Part shown: piece by piece, positions 26,070-35,687 of the stretch
Layout of the letters: every line of letters begins with the position of its first letter
How positions within the stretch are numbered: the first letter of the stretch is position 1
From: Glycocaulis profundi
GTDB lineage: Bacteria; Pseudomonadota; Alphaproteobacteria; Caulobacterales; Maricaulaceae
Direction of reading: 5' to 3'
Length of the DNA stretch: 64,000 bases
Assembly: GCA_007050995.1 (NCBI GenBank)
Contig: VJOU01000003.1
Coordinates: 124,001 to 188,000 of the forward strand
Program-made: the position numbers and the translations under genes
Notes under the pieces: model-generated
What the model was told of the DNA's origin: nothing
What the model saw: only the letters and a program-made list of their open reading frames with translations
The model's database searches: none

Positions 26070-26114
26070 AAACCAGCCCCTGCTTGAAAACAGGTCGCGC
26101 AATTCCCATTTGCA

Positions 26115-26130
26115 TCGCTATACTTAGCGA
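26115..26130. promoter_or_regulatory. Short palindrome TCGCTA-TACT-TAGCGA
   Basis: A perfect 6-base inverted repeat with a 4-base spacer, in an AT-richer stretch of the 121-base gap upstream of the small basic protein. The overlap with a TATACT hexamer suggests an operator over a -10 box, but no matching -35 was found. Confidence 0.3.
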
Positions 26131-26190
26131 AATCTGTTCCAGCGCCCCCTGTCTGCGGCGCGGATGACGCGCCGATGAAAGGGACTGCTC

Positions 26191-26427
26191 ATGACTGTCA
26201 AGACCCCGCTCCCCGGAGGCCCCGTGGCCCCCAAGGACAAGCACGCGGCCACCAACGCCGCCGCCTGGGCGATCATCGATGCGGACACCTCGGCGCGCCG
26301 GTCCAAGATGGAGCGGCTGAAGGCCATGCGCCTCGAGCAGGAAGCGGCTGAAGCCCAGGCTGCCAAGGCCGCCGCGAAAGCCGAAAAGGCCGCCGCCACC
26401 CGGGCGAAGAAAGCCGTCAAGGCCTGA
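26191..26427 (+). CDS. Small Ala/Lys-rich hypothetical protein
   Basis: Seventy-eight residues; the C-terminal half is a predicted amphipathic helix of repeating A-A-K-A-E-K-A type, giving a highly basic tail. The N-terminal part contains 'NAAAWAIIDADTSARRSKMERLKAMR'-like sequence. AAAGGGA lies about 8 bases before the ATG. It could be a nucleic-acid-associated or ribosome-associated small protein, but this is a guess from composition only. Confidence 0.65.
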   Translation: MTVKTPLPGGPVAPKDKHAATNAAAWAIIDADTSARRSKMERLKAMRLEQEAAEAQAAKAAAKAEKAAATRAKKAVKA

Positions 26428-26492
26428 CGCTTCCTCCTGATGCGCGGTGCGCCTAGGCTTGCGGGAGCGATTCTCCTGCTCCCGGATGCCCC

Positions 26493-26975
26493 ATGCGCCC
26501 CGCGCCCGACGCCCCGCCTCGCCCCGACACGCTGATCCGCCCCGCCCGCATGCCTGAGCTGCGGGCGCTGAGCGGGCTGTGCCTGCGCGCGGCGGCGGCC
26601 TTCGAGACCGACCGCGAAATGCTGCGCGCCAGCCGCCGCGAGCTGGTGGTCACGCCCGACAGCCTTCTGGAGGCCCGCACCGGGGTTCTGGAGCTTGATG
26701 GCCGCGCCATCGGCATCGCGCAGGTGGCCGTCGACCCCGACGGGGCGGAACTGATGCGGCTTCATGTCGACCCGGACCACATGCGCCGCGGCCATGGCTC
26801 GGCGCTGCTGGGCTGGGCGGTGTCCCAAGCTCGCGCGCTTCAGGCCAGACGCATGGACGTCGCCTGCCCGCCTTATGCGGCGGGCTTCTTCCAGCAGGCC
26901 GGGGCCATGCGGGCGGGCGAGCGCGAAGGCCCCCTGCCCAGCTCGGTCCGGCTCAGGCTGGTCCTGCCGCTCTAG
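26493..26975 (+). CDS. GNAT family N-acetyltransferase
   Basis: Protein of 160 residues with the acetyl-CoA-binding fold: 'IGIAQVAVDPDGAELMRLHVDPDHMRRGHGSALLGWAV', where R-R-G-H-G-S-A-L is the pyrophosphate-binding loop (R/Q-x-x-G-x-G/A), followed by 'AAGFFQQAGAM' in the last helix. The substrate is unknown. It is convergent with the DUF418 gene, one base apart. Confidence 0.85.
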   Translation: MRPAPDAPPRPDTLIRPARMPELRALSGLCLRAAAAFETDREMLRASRRELVVTPDSLLEARTGVLELDGRAIGIAQVAVDPDGAELMRLHVDPDHMRRGHGSALLGWAVSQARALQARRMDVACPPYAAGFFQQAGAMRAGEREGPLPSSVRLRLVLPL

Positions 26976-26976
26976 C

Positions 26977-28200
26977 TCACGCCGCCACGGGCGCAGGCCG
27001 GTCGCGTCTGAGGATGGGCGGCGCTGATTTATACGACAGGGTGCGCCACAGCCATTCGAACGGGCCGTAGCGGAAGAGCTGCATCCACACGGTCGAGACC
27101 ACGAGCTGGACGATCCAGACCGTGACGACGATCATCGTCAGCTCCGACCGCTCCAGCGTGCCCCACCAGCCCAGCCCGATCCCGCCTACCGACAGGAAGA
27201 CCATCGACAGGGTCTGGGTGAGGTAGTTGGTGAACGCCATCCGACCCGCGCAGGCGAACGGATAGCGCACAATGGCCAGCCACGGCGCCTTGCAGACCAG
27301 CATCACCAGGCTGGCCCAGGAGAGCGCCACAAGCAGGCTGAGCGCGTAGTTCACGCCCGAATGGACCCACATCGTCTCCATCGGATAGCCCGCCGCGATC
27401 CAGCCCGCGCCCACCGTCCACAGCACCGGCAGCGCCAGCAGGCCGGGGATGGCCGCGATGGCGTAGCGCAGCGCGCTCCAGCCCAGGGTGAAGAAGCCGG
27501 TCTTGTAGAGCGCCATGCCCAGCAGCATCACGCCCAGCACCCGCCCGCCGAACATCAGCAGGCCTGTGAGCACCCCGATCAGATAGCCGATGCTGTTATA
27601 GAGCCGGCTGTCGAGGAAGCCGGACTGATAGGCGGTGGTGAACCGCTCCAGCGTCGCGGCGTCGGGGTTCATGCCCCACTCCTGGGGCGCGGAGGCGTCG
27701 GGCACGAGGCCGATTGCATAGAACTGACCCACCATGATCAGCCCGGCCAGCGCGATGGCCGCCAGCCCCCAGACTGTCAGCCACGTCGCGGACAGACGCC
27801 GCAGCATCACCGCGATCAGGCCGAAGATGGCGTACATGGTCAGGATGTCGCCGAACCAGAACACCGCCCCGTGGATCACCCCGAAGGCGAGCAGCCAGAA
27901 CATGCGCCGCCGGTGCAGCGCCAGATCGTCCGGCCCGCCATCCTTCACCATCAGCAGAATCCCCGCGCCGAACAGGGCGGAGAAGATGGTGATGAACTTC
28001 ATCTCGAAGAAGGTGAAGGTGATCAGCCAGGCGTCCGCGTTCGCCCCGGCGGCGTCCATGTGGGCGGGGGGAAACTGATAGGCGCCCCAGTACATGAAGA
28101 AGGCGGGGATGTTCACCATCAGGATGCCCATCACCGCGACGCCGCGCAGCACGTCCAGACTCTGATGACGCGCGCCCGGCGCGACCGGCAGAACACCCAT
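26977..28200 (-). CDS. DUF418 family integral membrane protein
   Basis: Protein of 407 residues with about ten membrane spans. It starts with 'SLDVLRGVAVMGILMVNIPAF', the DUF418/acyltransferase-3-like opening, and ends with the DUF418 core 'FACAGRMAFTNYLTQTL' and 'FRYGPFEWLWRTLSY'. The family (YeiB-like) is thought to be transporters or acyl-transfer enzymes, unproven. The start at 28200 follows GGGAGGGG closely; an in-frame ATG 19 codons upstream (28257) is an alternative. Confidence 0.88.
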   Translation of the reverse strand: MGVLPVAPGARHQSLDVLRGVAVMGILMVNIPAFFMYWGAYQFPPAHMDAAGANADAWLITFTFFEMKFITIFSALFGAGILLMVKDGGPDDLALHRRRMFWLLAFGVIHGAVFWFGDILTMYAIFGLIAVMLRRLSATWLTVWGLAAIALAGLIMVGQFYAIGLVPDASAPQEWGMNPDAATLERFTTAYQSGFLDSRLYNSIGYLIGVLTGLLMFGGRVLGVMLLGMALYKTGFFTLGWSALRYAIAAIPGLLALPVLWTVGAGWIAAGYPMETMWVHSGVNYALSLLVALSWASLVMLVCKAPWLAIVRYPFACAGRMAFTNYLTQTLSMVFLSVGGIGLGWWGTLERSELTMIVVTVWIVQLVVSTVWMQLFRYGPFEWLWRTLSYKSAPPILRRDRPAPVAA

Positions 28201-28385
28201 GATCCCCTCCCAGGACAATGACCGCTGGAGGATGATCGCGCCGACCGCATCGGGCAAGGGCGAACTGGCCCTGCGAGGCCGCAGGGCGGCGAGATTACGA
28301 AGATTTCATGGCTGAGATGGAGGATCTGGCTTGAGCGCGGACGCGCGCGGGCGCATAAGGCCTTTGGAAGGGTAGGAGACTCGCC

Positions 28386-28652
28386 ATGATGGCGTTCCTT
28401 TACGAGTTGCTTCACATGGCGGCCGCCGCGGTTCTCGCGATGGTCGGGCTGGGCTATGACCGGGCCGAGATCGCGGAAGACAAGCCCCTGCCCCACGCCA
28501 TCGAAGCCGCCTTCAGCGCCACCGGCGACGTCCACGAGGCCTCTCACGGCCCTCTGGCCTATGGCGCGTCCATGACCGTGAATGTCGGCGGCCTGCAGGT
28601 GTGCGTGGACGTTCCCGAGCCGCCCGCCGCGCCTTCTCCCCGCGCGATCTGA
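28386..28652 (+). CDS. Small hypothetical protein
   Basis: Eighty-eight residues with a short hydrophobic helix near the N-terminus (residues about 4-22) and a Pro-rich end. GTAGGAG lies about 8 bases before a double ATG, supporting translation. No family is recognised. It is divergent from the DUF418 gene and about 120 bases before the coiled-coil gene. Confidence 0.6.
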   Translation: MMAFLYELLHMAAAAVLAMVGLGYDRAEIAEDKPLPHAIEAAFSATGDVHEASHGPLAYGASMTVNVGGLQVCVDVPEPPAAPSPRAI

Positions 28653-28772
28653 CACTCCCCGCCTTCCGGCCCTGATTCACCCGCGTCGCCTCTGGCGCGC
28701 GCTCTGGCGTCAACCAGTCCGGCGCCCTAGGCTTGCGGCAGGGCTGGCTAGCCGTTGAACGGGGCGACACTC

Positions 28773-30743
28773 ATGGCCGCAGATCACCGATCCGCATCGA
28801 CCGCGACCGCGCCCGGCGAGGCCCCGGCCAAGCCTGCCGCGCCGATCCGGCTGGACCGGCGCACGGCACGGACACCGGCCGCCGAGCCCGCGGACGACCG
28901 GTCAGGCGCCTGGCTGGGCTGGGCGGGGGCGGCGGGCGCGCTTATCTGGACCGGCGGCGCGCTGGCCTATCTGTTCGGCTTCGTGTTCGACGACCTCTCC
29001 GCCCTCTCCCCGCTCCAGATCGCCGCTCTGGGCTTCTTCGCGGCGGGTCCGGCCCTGCTGTTCATTCTCGTCGGGGCGATGGGCCGCGAAGTCGTGCGCG
29101 CCGCCTCCCGCGCGCGTCGCGCGGACGCGCTGATCGTCCGGCTGGGCTCGCCCGCCGACGACGCCCGCTCCGGGGTCCGCAGCCTGGCCGATTCCATCAG
29201 CCTCGAGATCGACCGCGTGAACTCAGGCATGGAGAGCGCGCTGGCGCGGCTGGCCGCCATGGAGGAGGTCATCCGCCACCACGCCGAAAGCCTCGATGAA
29301 GTCACCGGAGGGGCGAAGGAGAGGGCCGAGGGCCTGATGAAGACCCTGCGCGAGGAGCGCCAGAAGCTGGGCGAGGTCTCCGAAGGGCTGGACGACAAGG
29401 CCGCCCTGATCGCCGCGGCGATCCAGGACCAGTCCAACATGGTCGCCGCCGCCGCCGAACTGGCCGAGGCCAAGGCCGCCGAGGGCGAGCGCGTGCTGCG
29501 TGCGGGGGCCGAGAAACTGTCCGGCGCCGCGGACGCCGCCGAGGAAGCCGGCGAGCGCGTCTCGCTGAGCCTGGACGCGCGCGCGGGCGAGATGCGCGAG
29601 ATGTCCGACACCCTGAAGACGCGGTCCGAAGGATTGGAGGCGGCCTATCTGAAGCACCGCGACCGGCTGGCCGAAGCCAGCGAGGCGCTGCGCCGCGAGC
29701 AGGAGAAGATCGCCTCGGCGCTGGACTTCCACAAGGCCGAGCTGGACACCATGTCGAGGACCGCGCGCGAGGGCGCGGGCTCGCTGCGCGCCTCGGCGGA
29801 AGCCAGCGCGCACATCTTCGCCTCGGCCATCGAGGAAGCCGTCGAACGCGCCGAGACCATGACCCGGACCATCACGGCCGAAGGCGGCCGCATGGGCCAG
29901 GCGCAGGAGAACATCGTCGCCCGGCTCGAAGCCGCCGCCCGCGCCGCGCGCGAGGCCACCGAAGAGTCCGCCTCGCGCCTGACCGCCCAGACCGACGCCG
30001 CCCAGGCCGCGCTGGAGCGCGTCAGCGAGACCGGGTTCGAGGCCGCGCGCCGGGCGGACGAATCCTTCCAGGCTCGTCTGCAGGAGGCCGAAGACCTCAC
30101 CGAGCGCGCCGCTCAGGCCGCCCAGTCCGCCAGCGAGGCGGTGCGCCGCCAGCTTTCAGAGACTCTGGCGGAATCCCGCGCCCAGTCCCAGGCGCTCGAA
30201 AAGGAGCTGGACGCGCTGCGCACCCGCTTCGACGACGCCCCCGCCGCCGCCCGGCGCGCGGCCAAGGCGGTCGAACAGGCGCTGGCCGAGGGGCTGGACG
30301 CCCTGAACCGCTCCGCTGACGAAGCCGCTGAACGCGCGCGGGAGGTGGACTCCCTGTTCCAGGCCCGCATCCGGCACAATTACGAGCTTCTGTCGGATTT
30401 CATGCTCAGAATGGGTTCGGTTGCGGGCGGCAAGCGCCCCGTCGACATCGCGCCTCATGAGATACCCGACCCCCTCAGCGCCCGTCGCAGGAGCGAGCCC
30501 GCCCCCGCCCGCGAGCGCCGGGAATCCAAACCGTCCCGCGCACCCGAGCCAGAGCAGGCCGAGGACGCGCCGCTGGAACTGGGCATCCAGGACGAGGCCG
30601 GCCCCGCCCGAAGCGAGGCCGAAGCGCCCGGCACGACGGGCAAGGATCTGGGCTGGCGCTGGCGCGACCTGCTGGCGAACATGGGCACCGAAGCGTCCGA
30701 TGAGCCCGCGGTCGGCGACGATCCCGGCAAGCGGCGGCGCTAA
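28773..30743 (+). CDS. Large coiled-coil membrane protein (TipN-like layout)
   Basis: Protein of 656 residues. A Pro/Ala-rich cytoplasmic N-terminus is followed by two membrane spans (about residues 44-70 and 82-104), then about 440 residues of nearly continuous Ala/Glu/Arg-rich coiled coil, then a disordered Pro/Glu tail. Two N-terminal spans plus a long coiled coil is the layout of TipN, the new-pole marker of Caulobacter; identity with TipN is inference and would need alignment. The ATG at 28773 is chosen over a TTG six codons upstream because it is a better start codon and has GGGG upstream. Its stop overlaps the DUF1499 gene end by 4 bases. Confidence 0.7.
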   Translation: MAADHRSASTATAPGEAPAKPAAPIRLDRRTARTPAAEPADDRSGAWLGWAGAAGALIWTGGALAYLFGFVFDDLSALSPLQIAALGFFAAGPALLFILVGAMGREVVRAASRARRADALIVRLGSPADDARSGVRSLADSISLEIDRVNSGMESALARLAAMEEVIRHHAESLDEVTGGAKERAEGLMKTLREERQKLGEVSEGLDDKAALIAAAIQDQSNMVAAAAELAEAKAAEGERVLRAGAEKLSGAADAAEEAGERVSLSLDARAGEMREMSDTLKTRSEGLEAAYLKHRDRLAEASEALRREQEKIASALDFHKAELDTMSRTAREGAGSLRASAEASAHIFASAIEEAVERAETMTRTITAEGGRMGQAQENIVARLEAAARAAREATEESASRLTAQTDAAQAALERVSETGFEAARRADESFQARLQEAEDLTERAAQAAQSASEAVRRQLSETLAESRAQSQALEKELDALRTRFDDAPAAARRAAKAVEQALAEGLDALNRSADEAAERAREVDSLFQARIRHNYELLSDFMLRMGSVAGGKRPVDIAPHEIPDPLSARRRSEPAPARERRESKPSRAPEPEQAEDAPLELGIQDEAGPARSEAEAPGTTGKDLGWRWRDLLANMGTEASDEPAVGDDPGKRRR

Positions 30744-31561
30744 CCGGTCCGGGGCTCGCCCAGACGCTCCCTCAACCGCCGCTCGAATTCGCGCAGCCGC
30801 GCCGCGTTCGCGCCCAGATCGGACATGCCCACCCGGCTGACCGAGCGGGCGTCCACGACCGAGCCTTCGCCTTCCTCGCCGATCCGCACCACCACGTCGT
30901 CGCGAAAGCCGAACCAGAAAGTCTCGGCGGTCGCCTCGAACACCGTGCCGTTCGCCGGTTCCGGGCTCAGCGTCCAGCCCATCTCCCTCGCCACGTCCAC
31001 CGCCGCGGCGTGGGCCGTTTCAGGATCGGCGGACAGACGGATGGGGCGGATGTCGGGATAAGCTTCGGCCTGCACCTCGGCCAGCGCGCGCCCCGAGCGC
31101 GGATCGGTCTTGGAGAAATAGTCCACCGAATTGGCGTCCGGCCCGCGCGCGGCGATCATGACCGGGCTGAACTCGGGCGGGTTGGCCGTGTTGGTGGCGA
31201 TGTCGTGGATGGGCGGCACGCCTGCGGCCTGCTCGCGCACGTGCAGCGCGTAGCCCAGCCCGGCCGCGCCGACGGCGATGGCCGCGATAGCGGCGATGAA
31301 GCCGCCCGCGCCGGGCCGGTCGCGCCGGGCGAGCAGCGCGGTGAGGGTCAGCGCGACAAGCGCCGCCGCACCGACAAGAACCGAAGCCCACAGCAGGTTC
31401 GGGCCGATCTGGCGCGTCAGCGTGCCGAACCCCATGCGCCAGTCCCACAGGCCGTATTTCGTGCCCAGGGCGGCGGCGAGGAAGAAAAGCGGGGTGATGA
31501 CGGCCAGCGCGCCGGCCAGCAGCGCGAGACCTCTGACGATCCAGCCCATGGCACCGTGCAT
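30740..31561 (-). CDS. DUF1499 family membrane protein
   Basis: Protein of 273 residues with four predicted spans in the first 140 residues, then a DUF1499 domain ('PPIHDIATNTANPPEFS' ... 'WTLSPEPANGTVFEATAETFWFGFRDDVVVRI' ... 'SVSRVGMSDLGANAARLREF'). The domain's function is unknown; it is common in alphaproteobacteria. The ATG at 31561 has GGGGAGG 7 bases upstream. It lies downstream of pdxH on the same strand, 43 bases away, and may share its transcript. Confidence 0.85.
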   Translation of the reverse strand: MHGAMGWIVRGLALLAGALAVITPLFFLAAALGTKYGLWDWRMGFGTLTRQIGPNLLWASVLVGAAALVALTLTALLARRDRPGAGGFIAAIAAIAVGAAGLGYALHVREQAAGVPPIHDIATNTANPPEFSPVMIAARGPDANSVDYFSKTDPRSGRALAEVQAEAYPDIRPIRLSADPETAHAAAVDVAREMGWTLSPEPANGTVFEATAETFWFGFRDDVVVRIGEEGEGSVVDARSVSRVGMSDLGANAARLREFERRLRERLGEPRTG

Positions 31562-31604
31562 GGCCGCCTCCCCTCGCCGCGCCCGGCCCTCCGCCGGGCA
31601 GGGC

Positions 31605-32279
31605 TCAAGGATACAGGCGCGAGACGGTGAAGGGCGAGTCCAATCGTTCCCGCTCGAAAACCATCCGGTCGTGCAGGCGGAAAGCCCGGTCGCGCCAGAA
31701 CTCGATCCTGAGCGGAGCAATCCGGTAGCCGGTCCAGAACTCCGGCCGCGGCACCTCGCCCAGACCGAACTTCGCCGCGTATCCAGCCACCGCCTTCTCC
31801 AGCGCGAACCGGCTTTCCAGCGGGCGGGACTGTTTGGACGCCCACGCCCCGATCCGGCTGTCGCGGGCGCGGGACTGGAAATAGGCGTCCGCCTCCGCCG
31901 CGCTCACCTCGCTGACGATCCCGCGCACCCGGACCTGACGGCGCAGGGACTTCCAGTGAAAGCACAGCGCCGCCTTGGGGTTGGTGGAGATCTGGAGGCC
32001 CTTGGCGCTTTCGGTGTTGGTGTAGAAGACGAAGCCGTCCGCATCGAAATCCTTCAGGAGGACCATGCGCGAATCCGGCATCCCGTCCGCGTCCGCCGTC
32101 GCCAGCGCCATGGCGTTGGGATCGTTCGGCTCGGTCTCACGCGCCCGGCCCAGCCATTCGCCGAACAGGGCGAACGGATCGTCACGCGTGAAAATGTCCG
32201 CCTCCGCACGCTCGGAATCGCGCAGATACTCTGCCTCTGAAGGTGTGGGCGGGATGACGTCCTTGCCGACCATGAGCAT
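31605..32279 (-). CDS. pdxH: Pyridoxamine 5'-phosphate oxidase
   Basis: FMN enzyme of 224 residues making pyridoxal 5'-phosphate. Conserved blocks are '[35 protein letters not shown]', '[30 protein letters not shown]', and the C-terminal signature '[13 protein letters not shown]'. The start at 32279 has GGAG five bases upstream and gives the usual family length; in-frame sequence further upstream is not family-like. It is divergent from the J-domain gene across a 100-base gap. Confidence 0.95.
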   Translation of the reverse strand: MLMVGKDVIPPTPSEAEYLRDSERAEADIFTRDDPFALFGEWLGRARETEPNDPNAMALATADADGMPDSRMVLLKDFDADGFVFYTNTESAKGLQISTNPKAALCFHWKSLRRQVRVRGIVSEVSAAEADAYFQSRARDSRIGAWASKQSRPLESRFALEKAVAGYAAKFGLGEVPRPEFWTGYRIAPLRIEFWRDRAFRLHDRMVFERERLDSPFTVSRLYP

Positions 32280-32319
32280 CAGGCTCCGATAGCATGAGTT
32301 GCGGAACAGATTTACTGCG

Positions 32320-32344
32320 ACTTTACAGAGACCAGCGGCGTCAA
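32320..32344 (-). promoter_or_regulatory. Possible pdxH promoter
   Basis: On the minus strand TTGACG (32344-32339) is followed 13 bases later by TAAAGT (32325-32320). This fits the short-spaced Caulobacter-type housekeeping consensus loosely. It would give a leader of about 35 bases to the pdxH ATG. Confidence 0.3.
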
Positions 32345-32379
32345 CCTTTCGCCAACACCTTTGACCTAATCGTGATCGC

Positions 32380-32964
32380 ATGAGCCAGCCGGAGACGCCA
32401 GACCTCCCCGAGGCAGTCCTCGCCGCCTACCGCCTGTTCGGGCTGGAGGGTGGAGAGGACCTCAACACCGTCAAAGCTGCTTTCCGCGAGCGGATCAAGG
32501 CCGTGCATCCAGACACTGGCGGCTCCGACCCCGAGGCGGTGAAGAAACTCCAGCTGATGATGAAGGCCTATGAGGTCCTTCAGATGTATGCCCCGCGCGA
32601 GCTGGAACTGGTCCTGACCCCCGAGGAAGCCCGCAAGGGCGGCCTGCGCACCGTGCAGCTCGAAGACAAGGCGGCGATGGTCCGCCTCACCCCCTTCGCG
32701 AAATCGGGGATGATCTTCGTGCCCGTCGGCGAGACGCGCTGGCGGCTGCGCGTGTTGGTCCGCGAGCCCATCGTGGACGGCGGTCAGGAGGAAGGTCCCG
32801 AGGAGCGCGCCCGACGCGAGGAAAAGGCCCGCCAGCTCGCCGAGCTGGAGGCCCGCCGCAGGGCTGAAGAGGACGCCGGGCTGCTGAAGGCTTTCTGCGA
32901 CGCCTTCACCAAATCCCCGCCCGGCGCGGCGCTGACCAAATGGCTCCGCAAGGGCGCGGCCTGA
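32380..32964 (+). CDS. J-domain protein
   Basis: Protein of 194 residues. The J domain is N-terminal here (residues about 12-68) with the H-P-D motif in '[10 protein letters not shown]' that stimulates DnaK. A middle region of about 60 residues follows, then a charged helix and a C-terminal segment. There is no zinc-finger or client-binding domain of full DnaJ. The neighbourhood pdxH / J-protein / aroC is conserved in alphaproteobacteria. The specific client is unknown. Confidence 0.88.
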   Translation: MSQPETPDLPEAVLAAYRLFGLEGGEDLNTVKAAFRERIKAVHPDTGGSDPEAVKKLQLMMKAYEVLQMYAPRELELVLTPEEARKGGLRTVQLEDKAAMVRLTPFAKSGMIFVPVGETRWRLRVLVREPIVDGGQEEGPEERARREEKARQLAELEARRRAEEDAGLLKAFCDAFTKSPPGAALTKWLRKGAA

Positions 32965-33037
32965 CACCAAGCCGGATGACGCGGGCGCGAACGGCCTCTA
33001 GGATCGCGGCTTCCGCCCTCCCCAGACCGGTTCCGCC

Positions 33038-34126
33038 ATGTCCCACAACAGTTTCGGCCATCTGTTCCGCTTCACCACCTGGGGCGAGAGCCACGGGCCC
33101 GCGCTGGGCTGCGTGATCGACGGCTGCCCGGCGGGCCTCCCGCTCACCGAAGCCGACATCCAGCCCTTTCTGGACGCGCGCAAGCCGGGCGGGTCGCGGC
33201 ACGTGACCCAGCGGCGCGAGGACGACCGGGTGCGCATCCTGTCAGGCGTGTTCGAGGACGACCGCACGGACGGACAGGTGACCACCGGCGCGCCGATCAG
33301 CCTGATGATCGAGAACACCGACCAGCGCTCGAAGGATTATTCCGACATCCGCGACCGCTGGCGGCCCGGTCATGCCGACTACACCTACGACGCCAAGTAC
33401 GGGGTGCGCGATTATCGCGGCGGCGGACGGTCCAGCGCGCGCGAGACCGCCGCGCGGGTCGCCGCGGGCGCGGTGGCGCGGAAGATAATCGGCGAGGGCG
33501 TCACGATCCGAGGCGCGCTGGTGCAGGTCGGCCCCCGGTCCATCGACCGCGCCCGCTGGAGCTGGGACGAGACGGGCCGCAACGACTTCTTCTGCCCCGA
33601 CGCGGCCACCGCCGCGCTGTGGGATGAGGACATGGATCTGGTCCGCAAGGCGGGCAGCTCCGTGGGGGCGATGATCGAGGTGGTCGCTTCGGGCGTGCCC
33701 GCGGGCTGGGGCGCGCCGGTCTATGGCAAGCTCGATCAGGACCTGGCCAGCGCCATGATGTCGATCAACGCGGTCAAGGGCGTGGAGATCGGCGCGGGGC
33801 TCGCCGCGGCGGGCATGAGCGGCGAGGACGCCGCCGACGAGATGGAACTGAAGGACGGGAAGCCCGCCTTCCGCACCAACAATAATGGCGGCGTGCTGGG
33901 CGGCATCTCCACGGGTCAGGATCTTGTGGTGCGCTTCTCGGTCAAGCCCACCTCCTCGATCCGCATCGAGCGCGACACGCTGGACCGCGACCTGAACCCT
34001 GTCACCGTGTCCACCAAGGGCCGCCACGACCCCTGCGTAGGCATCCGCGCGGTGCCGGTGGGCGAGGCGATGATGGCCATCGTGCTGGCAGACCACCTTC
34101 TGCGCCATCGCGCACAGAAGGGCTAG
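33038..34126 (+). CDS. aroC: Chorismate synthase
   Basis: FMN-dependent enzyme of 362 residues converting EPSP to chorismate, the last shared step of aromatic amino acid synthesis. The signatures '[18 protein letters not shown]', '[34 protein letters not shown]' (each read in pieces) and '[19 protein letters not shown]' are intact. Normal full length. Confidence 0.97.
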   Translation: MSHNSFGHLFRFTTWGESHGPALGCVIDGCPAGLPLTEADIQPFLDARKPGGSRHVTQRREDDRVRILSGVFEDDRTDGQVTTGAPISLMIENTDQRSKDYSDIRDRWRPGHADYTYDAKYGVRDYRGGGRSSARETAARVAAGAVARKIIGEGVTIRGALVQVGPRSIDRARWSWDETGRNDFFCPDAATAALWDEDMDLVRKAGSSVGAMIEVVASGVPAGWGAPVYGKLDQDLASAMMSINAVKGVEIGAGLAAAGMSGEDAADEMELKDGKPAFRTNNNGGVLGGISTGQDLVVRFSVKPTSSIRIERDTLDRDLNPVTVSTKGRHDPCVGIRAVPVGEAMMAIVLADHLLRHRAQKG

Positions 34127-34135
34127 CAGAACCGG

Positions 34136-34795
34136 TCAGGAGGCCAGCGGCTCGATCAGCTCCGGCCCGTTCCGGCGGATCGAGTTGACCGCCGTCGACA
34201 CCCTGAACGCCTCCAGCGTCCCCTCGGGCGGCGCGCCCAGAAAGGGCGCGGGGTCGTTGGCCGGGTCGAGCCATGCCGCGAACCGGTCGGGCGTGACCAT
34301 GACCGGCGTGCGGTGGTGCAGGTGGCGGATGTCGCCGCTGGCCTCAGCCGTCAGGATGGCGAAGCTGTCGATCCGATCCGCCCCCTCGCCCCAGCGCTCC
34401 CACAGCCCGGCGAAGACCATGGGATGGCCGTCCGTCCGCCGGATCAGCCAGGGCTGGCGCGCATCGCCGTCCTTCGTCCATTCATAGAAGCTGTCCGCGG
34501 GGATCAGCGCGCGCCTGCGGCCCAGCGCCTGCCGGAAGGTGGGCTTCTCATGGGCGGTCTCCGACCGGGCGTTGATGAGGGGTTTGGAACTGGCCGGACC
34601 GGTCTTCGACCAGTGCGGCACCAGGCCCCAGCGGACCAGCGACAGGCGCGGGTTCCCGTCCCCGCCCCGGCGGACCACGGGCATCGCGTCGGTGGGCGCG
34701 GCGTTCCATGTCGGCGCGAAATTGGGCCGGTCCGGCGCGCCGAACAGGGCCAACAGGTCTTCCAGCGAATATGTGAGCGTGTATCGTCCGCACAT
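34136..34795 (-). CDS. SOS response-associated peptidase (YedK/HMCES)
   Basis: Protein of 219 residues that forms a thiazolidine crosslink with abasic sites in single-stranded DNA. The essential Cys2 is in 'MCGRYTLT'. Other family residues are visible: N in 'PTWNAAPTD', 'WGLVPHWSK', 'INARSETAHEKPTFRQAL', 'FYEW' with the Glu, and the His in 'IRHLHHRTPVMV'. Convergent with aroC and divergent from the Nudix gene. No LexA box was obvious in the short gap. Confidence 0.93.
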   Translation of the reverse strand: MCGRYTLTYSLEDLLALFGAPDRPNFAPTWNAAPTDAMPVVRRGGDGNPRLSLVRWGLVPHWSKTGPASSKPLINARSETAHEKPTFRQALGRRRALIPADSFYEWTKDGDARQPWLIRRTDGHPMVFAGLWERWGEGADRIDSFAILTAEASGDIRHLHHRTPVMVTPDRFAAWLDPANDPAPFLGAPPEGTLEAFRVSTAVNSIRRNGPELIEPLAS

Positions 34796-34846
34796 GGGTC
34801 CAGCCTGCCGCCGGACCGATTCCCGTCAAGCGCTGAAGGACGTTTC

Positions 34847-35257
34847 ATGGCTTCGCTTCATCCCGTGCCCTCGGTCGGTCTGGTCGTCTGGCGCGGTTCG
34901 GACGTGCTGCTCATCAAGCGCGGCAAGCAGCCCTGGCAGGGCCGGTGGGCCATTCCCGGAGGCCGGATCGAGCGCGGCGAGGCCCTGCACGACGCCGCCT
35001 CGCGCGAGCTGGCCGAGGAGACCGGCGTGAAGGCGAAGATCATGGGGCTGATCGGCGTGTTCGAATCCATCAACGAATACGGCCACTTCGTCATGATCGA
35101 CTATGCCGCGCGCTGGGTTTCGGGCGATCCGGTGGCGGGCGACGACGCGCTGGCCGCCGAGTTCGTGCCGGTCGAGCAGGCGCTCGAACGCGTCGCCTGG
35201 GACGACACGCGGCTGGCCATCCAGCAGAGCATGGCCTTGATCGCGCCGGATTGTTGA
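34847..35257 (+). CDS. Nudix hydrolase
   Basis: Protein of 136 residues with a complete Nudix box starting at 'GGRIERGEALHDAASRELAEETGV' (read as G-x5-E-x7-R-E-x2-E-E-x-G), which binds divalent metal and cleaves nucleoside diphosphate derivatives. The TGAAGGA motif about 8 bases before the ATG at 34847 decides the start. The substrate is unknown. It is followed after 15 bases by the TIGR02301 gene. Confidence 0.9.
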   Translation: MASLHPVPSVGLVVWRGSDVLLIKRGKQPWQGRWAIPGGRIERGEALHDAASRELAEETGVKAKIMGLIGVFESINEYGHFVMIDYAARWVSGDPVAGDDALAAEFVPVEQALERVAWDDTRLAIQQSMALIAPDC

Positions 35258-35272
35258 GCGATCAGACCGCCC

Positions 35273-35638
35273 ATGATCCGCGCCCTTCTGATCGCGGCGA
35301 GCCTGCTCGCCCTGCCCCTGCCCGCCGCCGCCCAGTCCGGCTCGGGCTATCCGGCCGAGCCTCTGGCGGGGCTGCTGGGAGAGATGCATGCGCTGAACTA
35401 TCACTGCCGCACGGCGCGCCAGCAGTACTGGCGCTCGCGGGTGCAGGAGATGATCGATCTGGAGGCGCCCCAGCCGGGCGCCTATCGCGAGCGTCTGATC
35501 GCCAGCTTCAACCGCGGCTTCCAGTATTACAGCCCGCGCCGGGTGCGCTGCGGGGCGGAGGCCGAGCAGGAGCTGCAGGCGCTGGCCGCGCGCGCCCGCC
35601 CGCTGGCCGAACAGATGCGCCAGACCTACATTCAGTAG
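35273..35638 (+). CDS. TIGR02301 family secreted protein
   Basis: Protein of 121 residues with a signal peptide (cleavage after A-A-A near residue 20). The mature part has the family pattern 'LGEMHALNYHC', 'YWRSRVQEMIDLEAP', 'LIASFNRGFQYY' with two conserved Cys. The family is restricted largely to alphaproteobacteria and has no known function. Same direction and close to the Nudix gene. Confidence 0.85.
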   Translation: MIRALLIAASLLALPLPAAAQSGSGYPAEPLAGLLGEMHALNYHCRTARQQYWRSRVQEMIDLEAPQPGAYRERLIASFNRGFQYYSPRRVRCGAEAEQELQALAARARPLAEQMRQTYIQ

Positions 35639-35687
35639 CCCGCCCGCCCCATATCCGCTCTTTCCCGCCAGCCCCGACCGGACAGAC

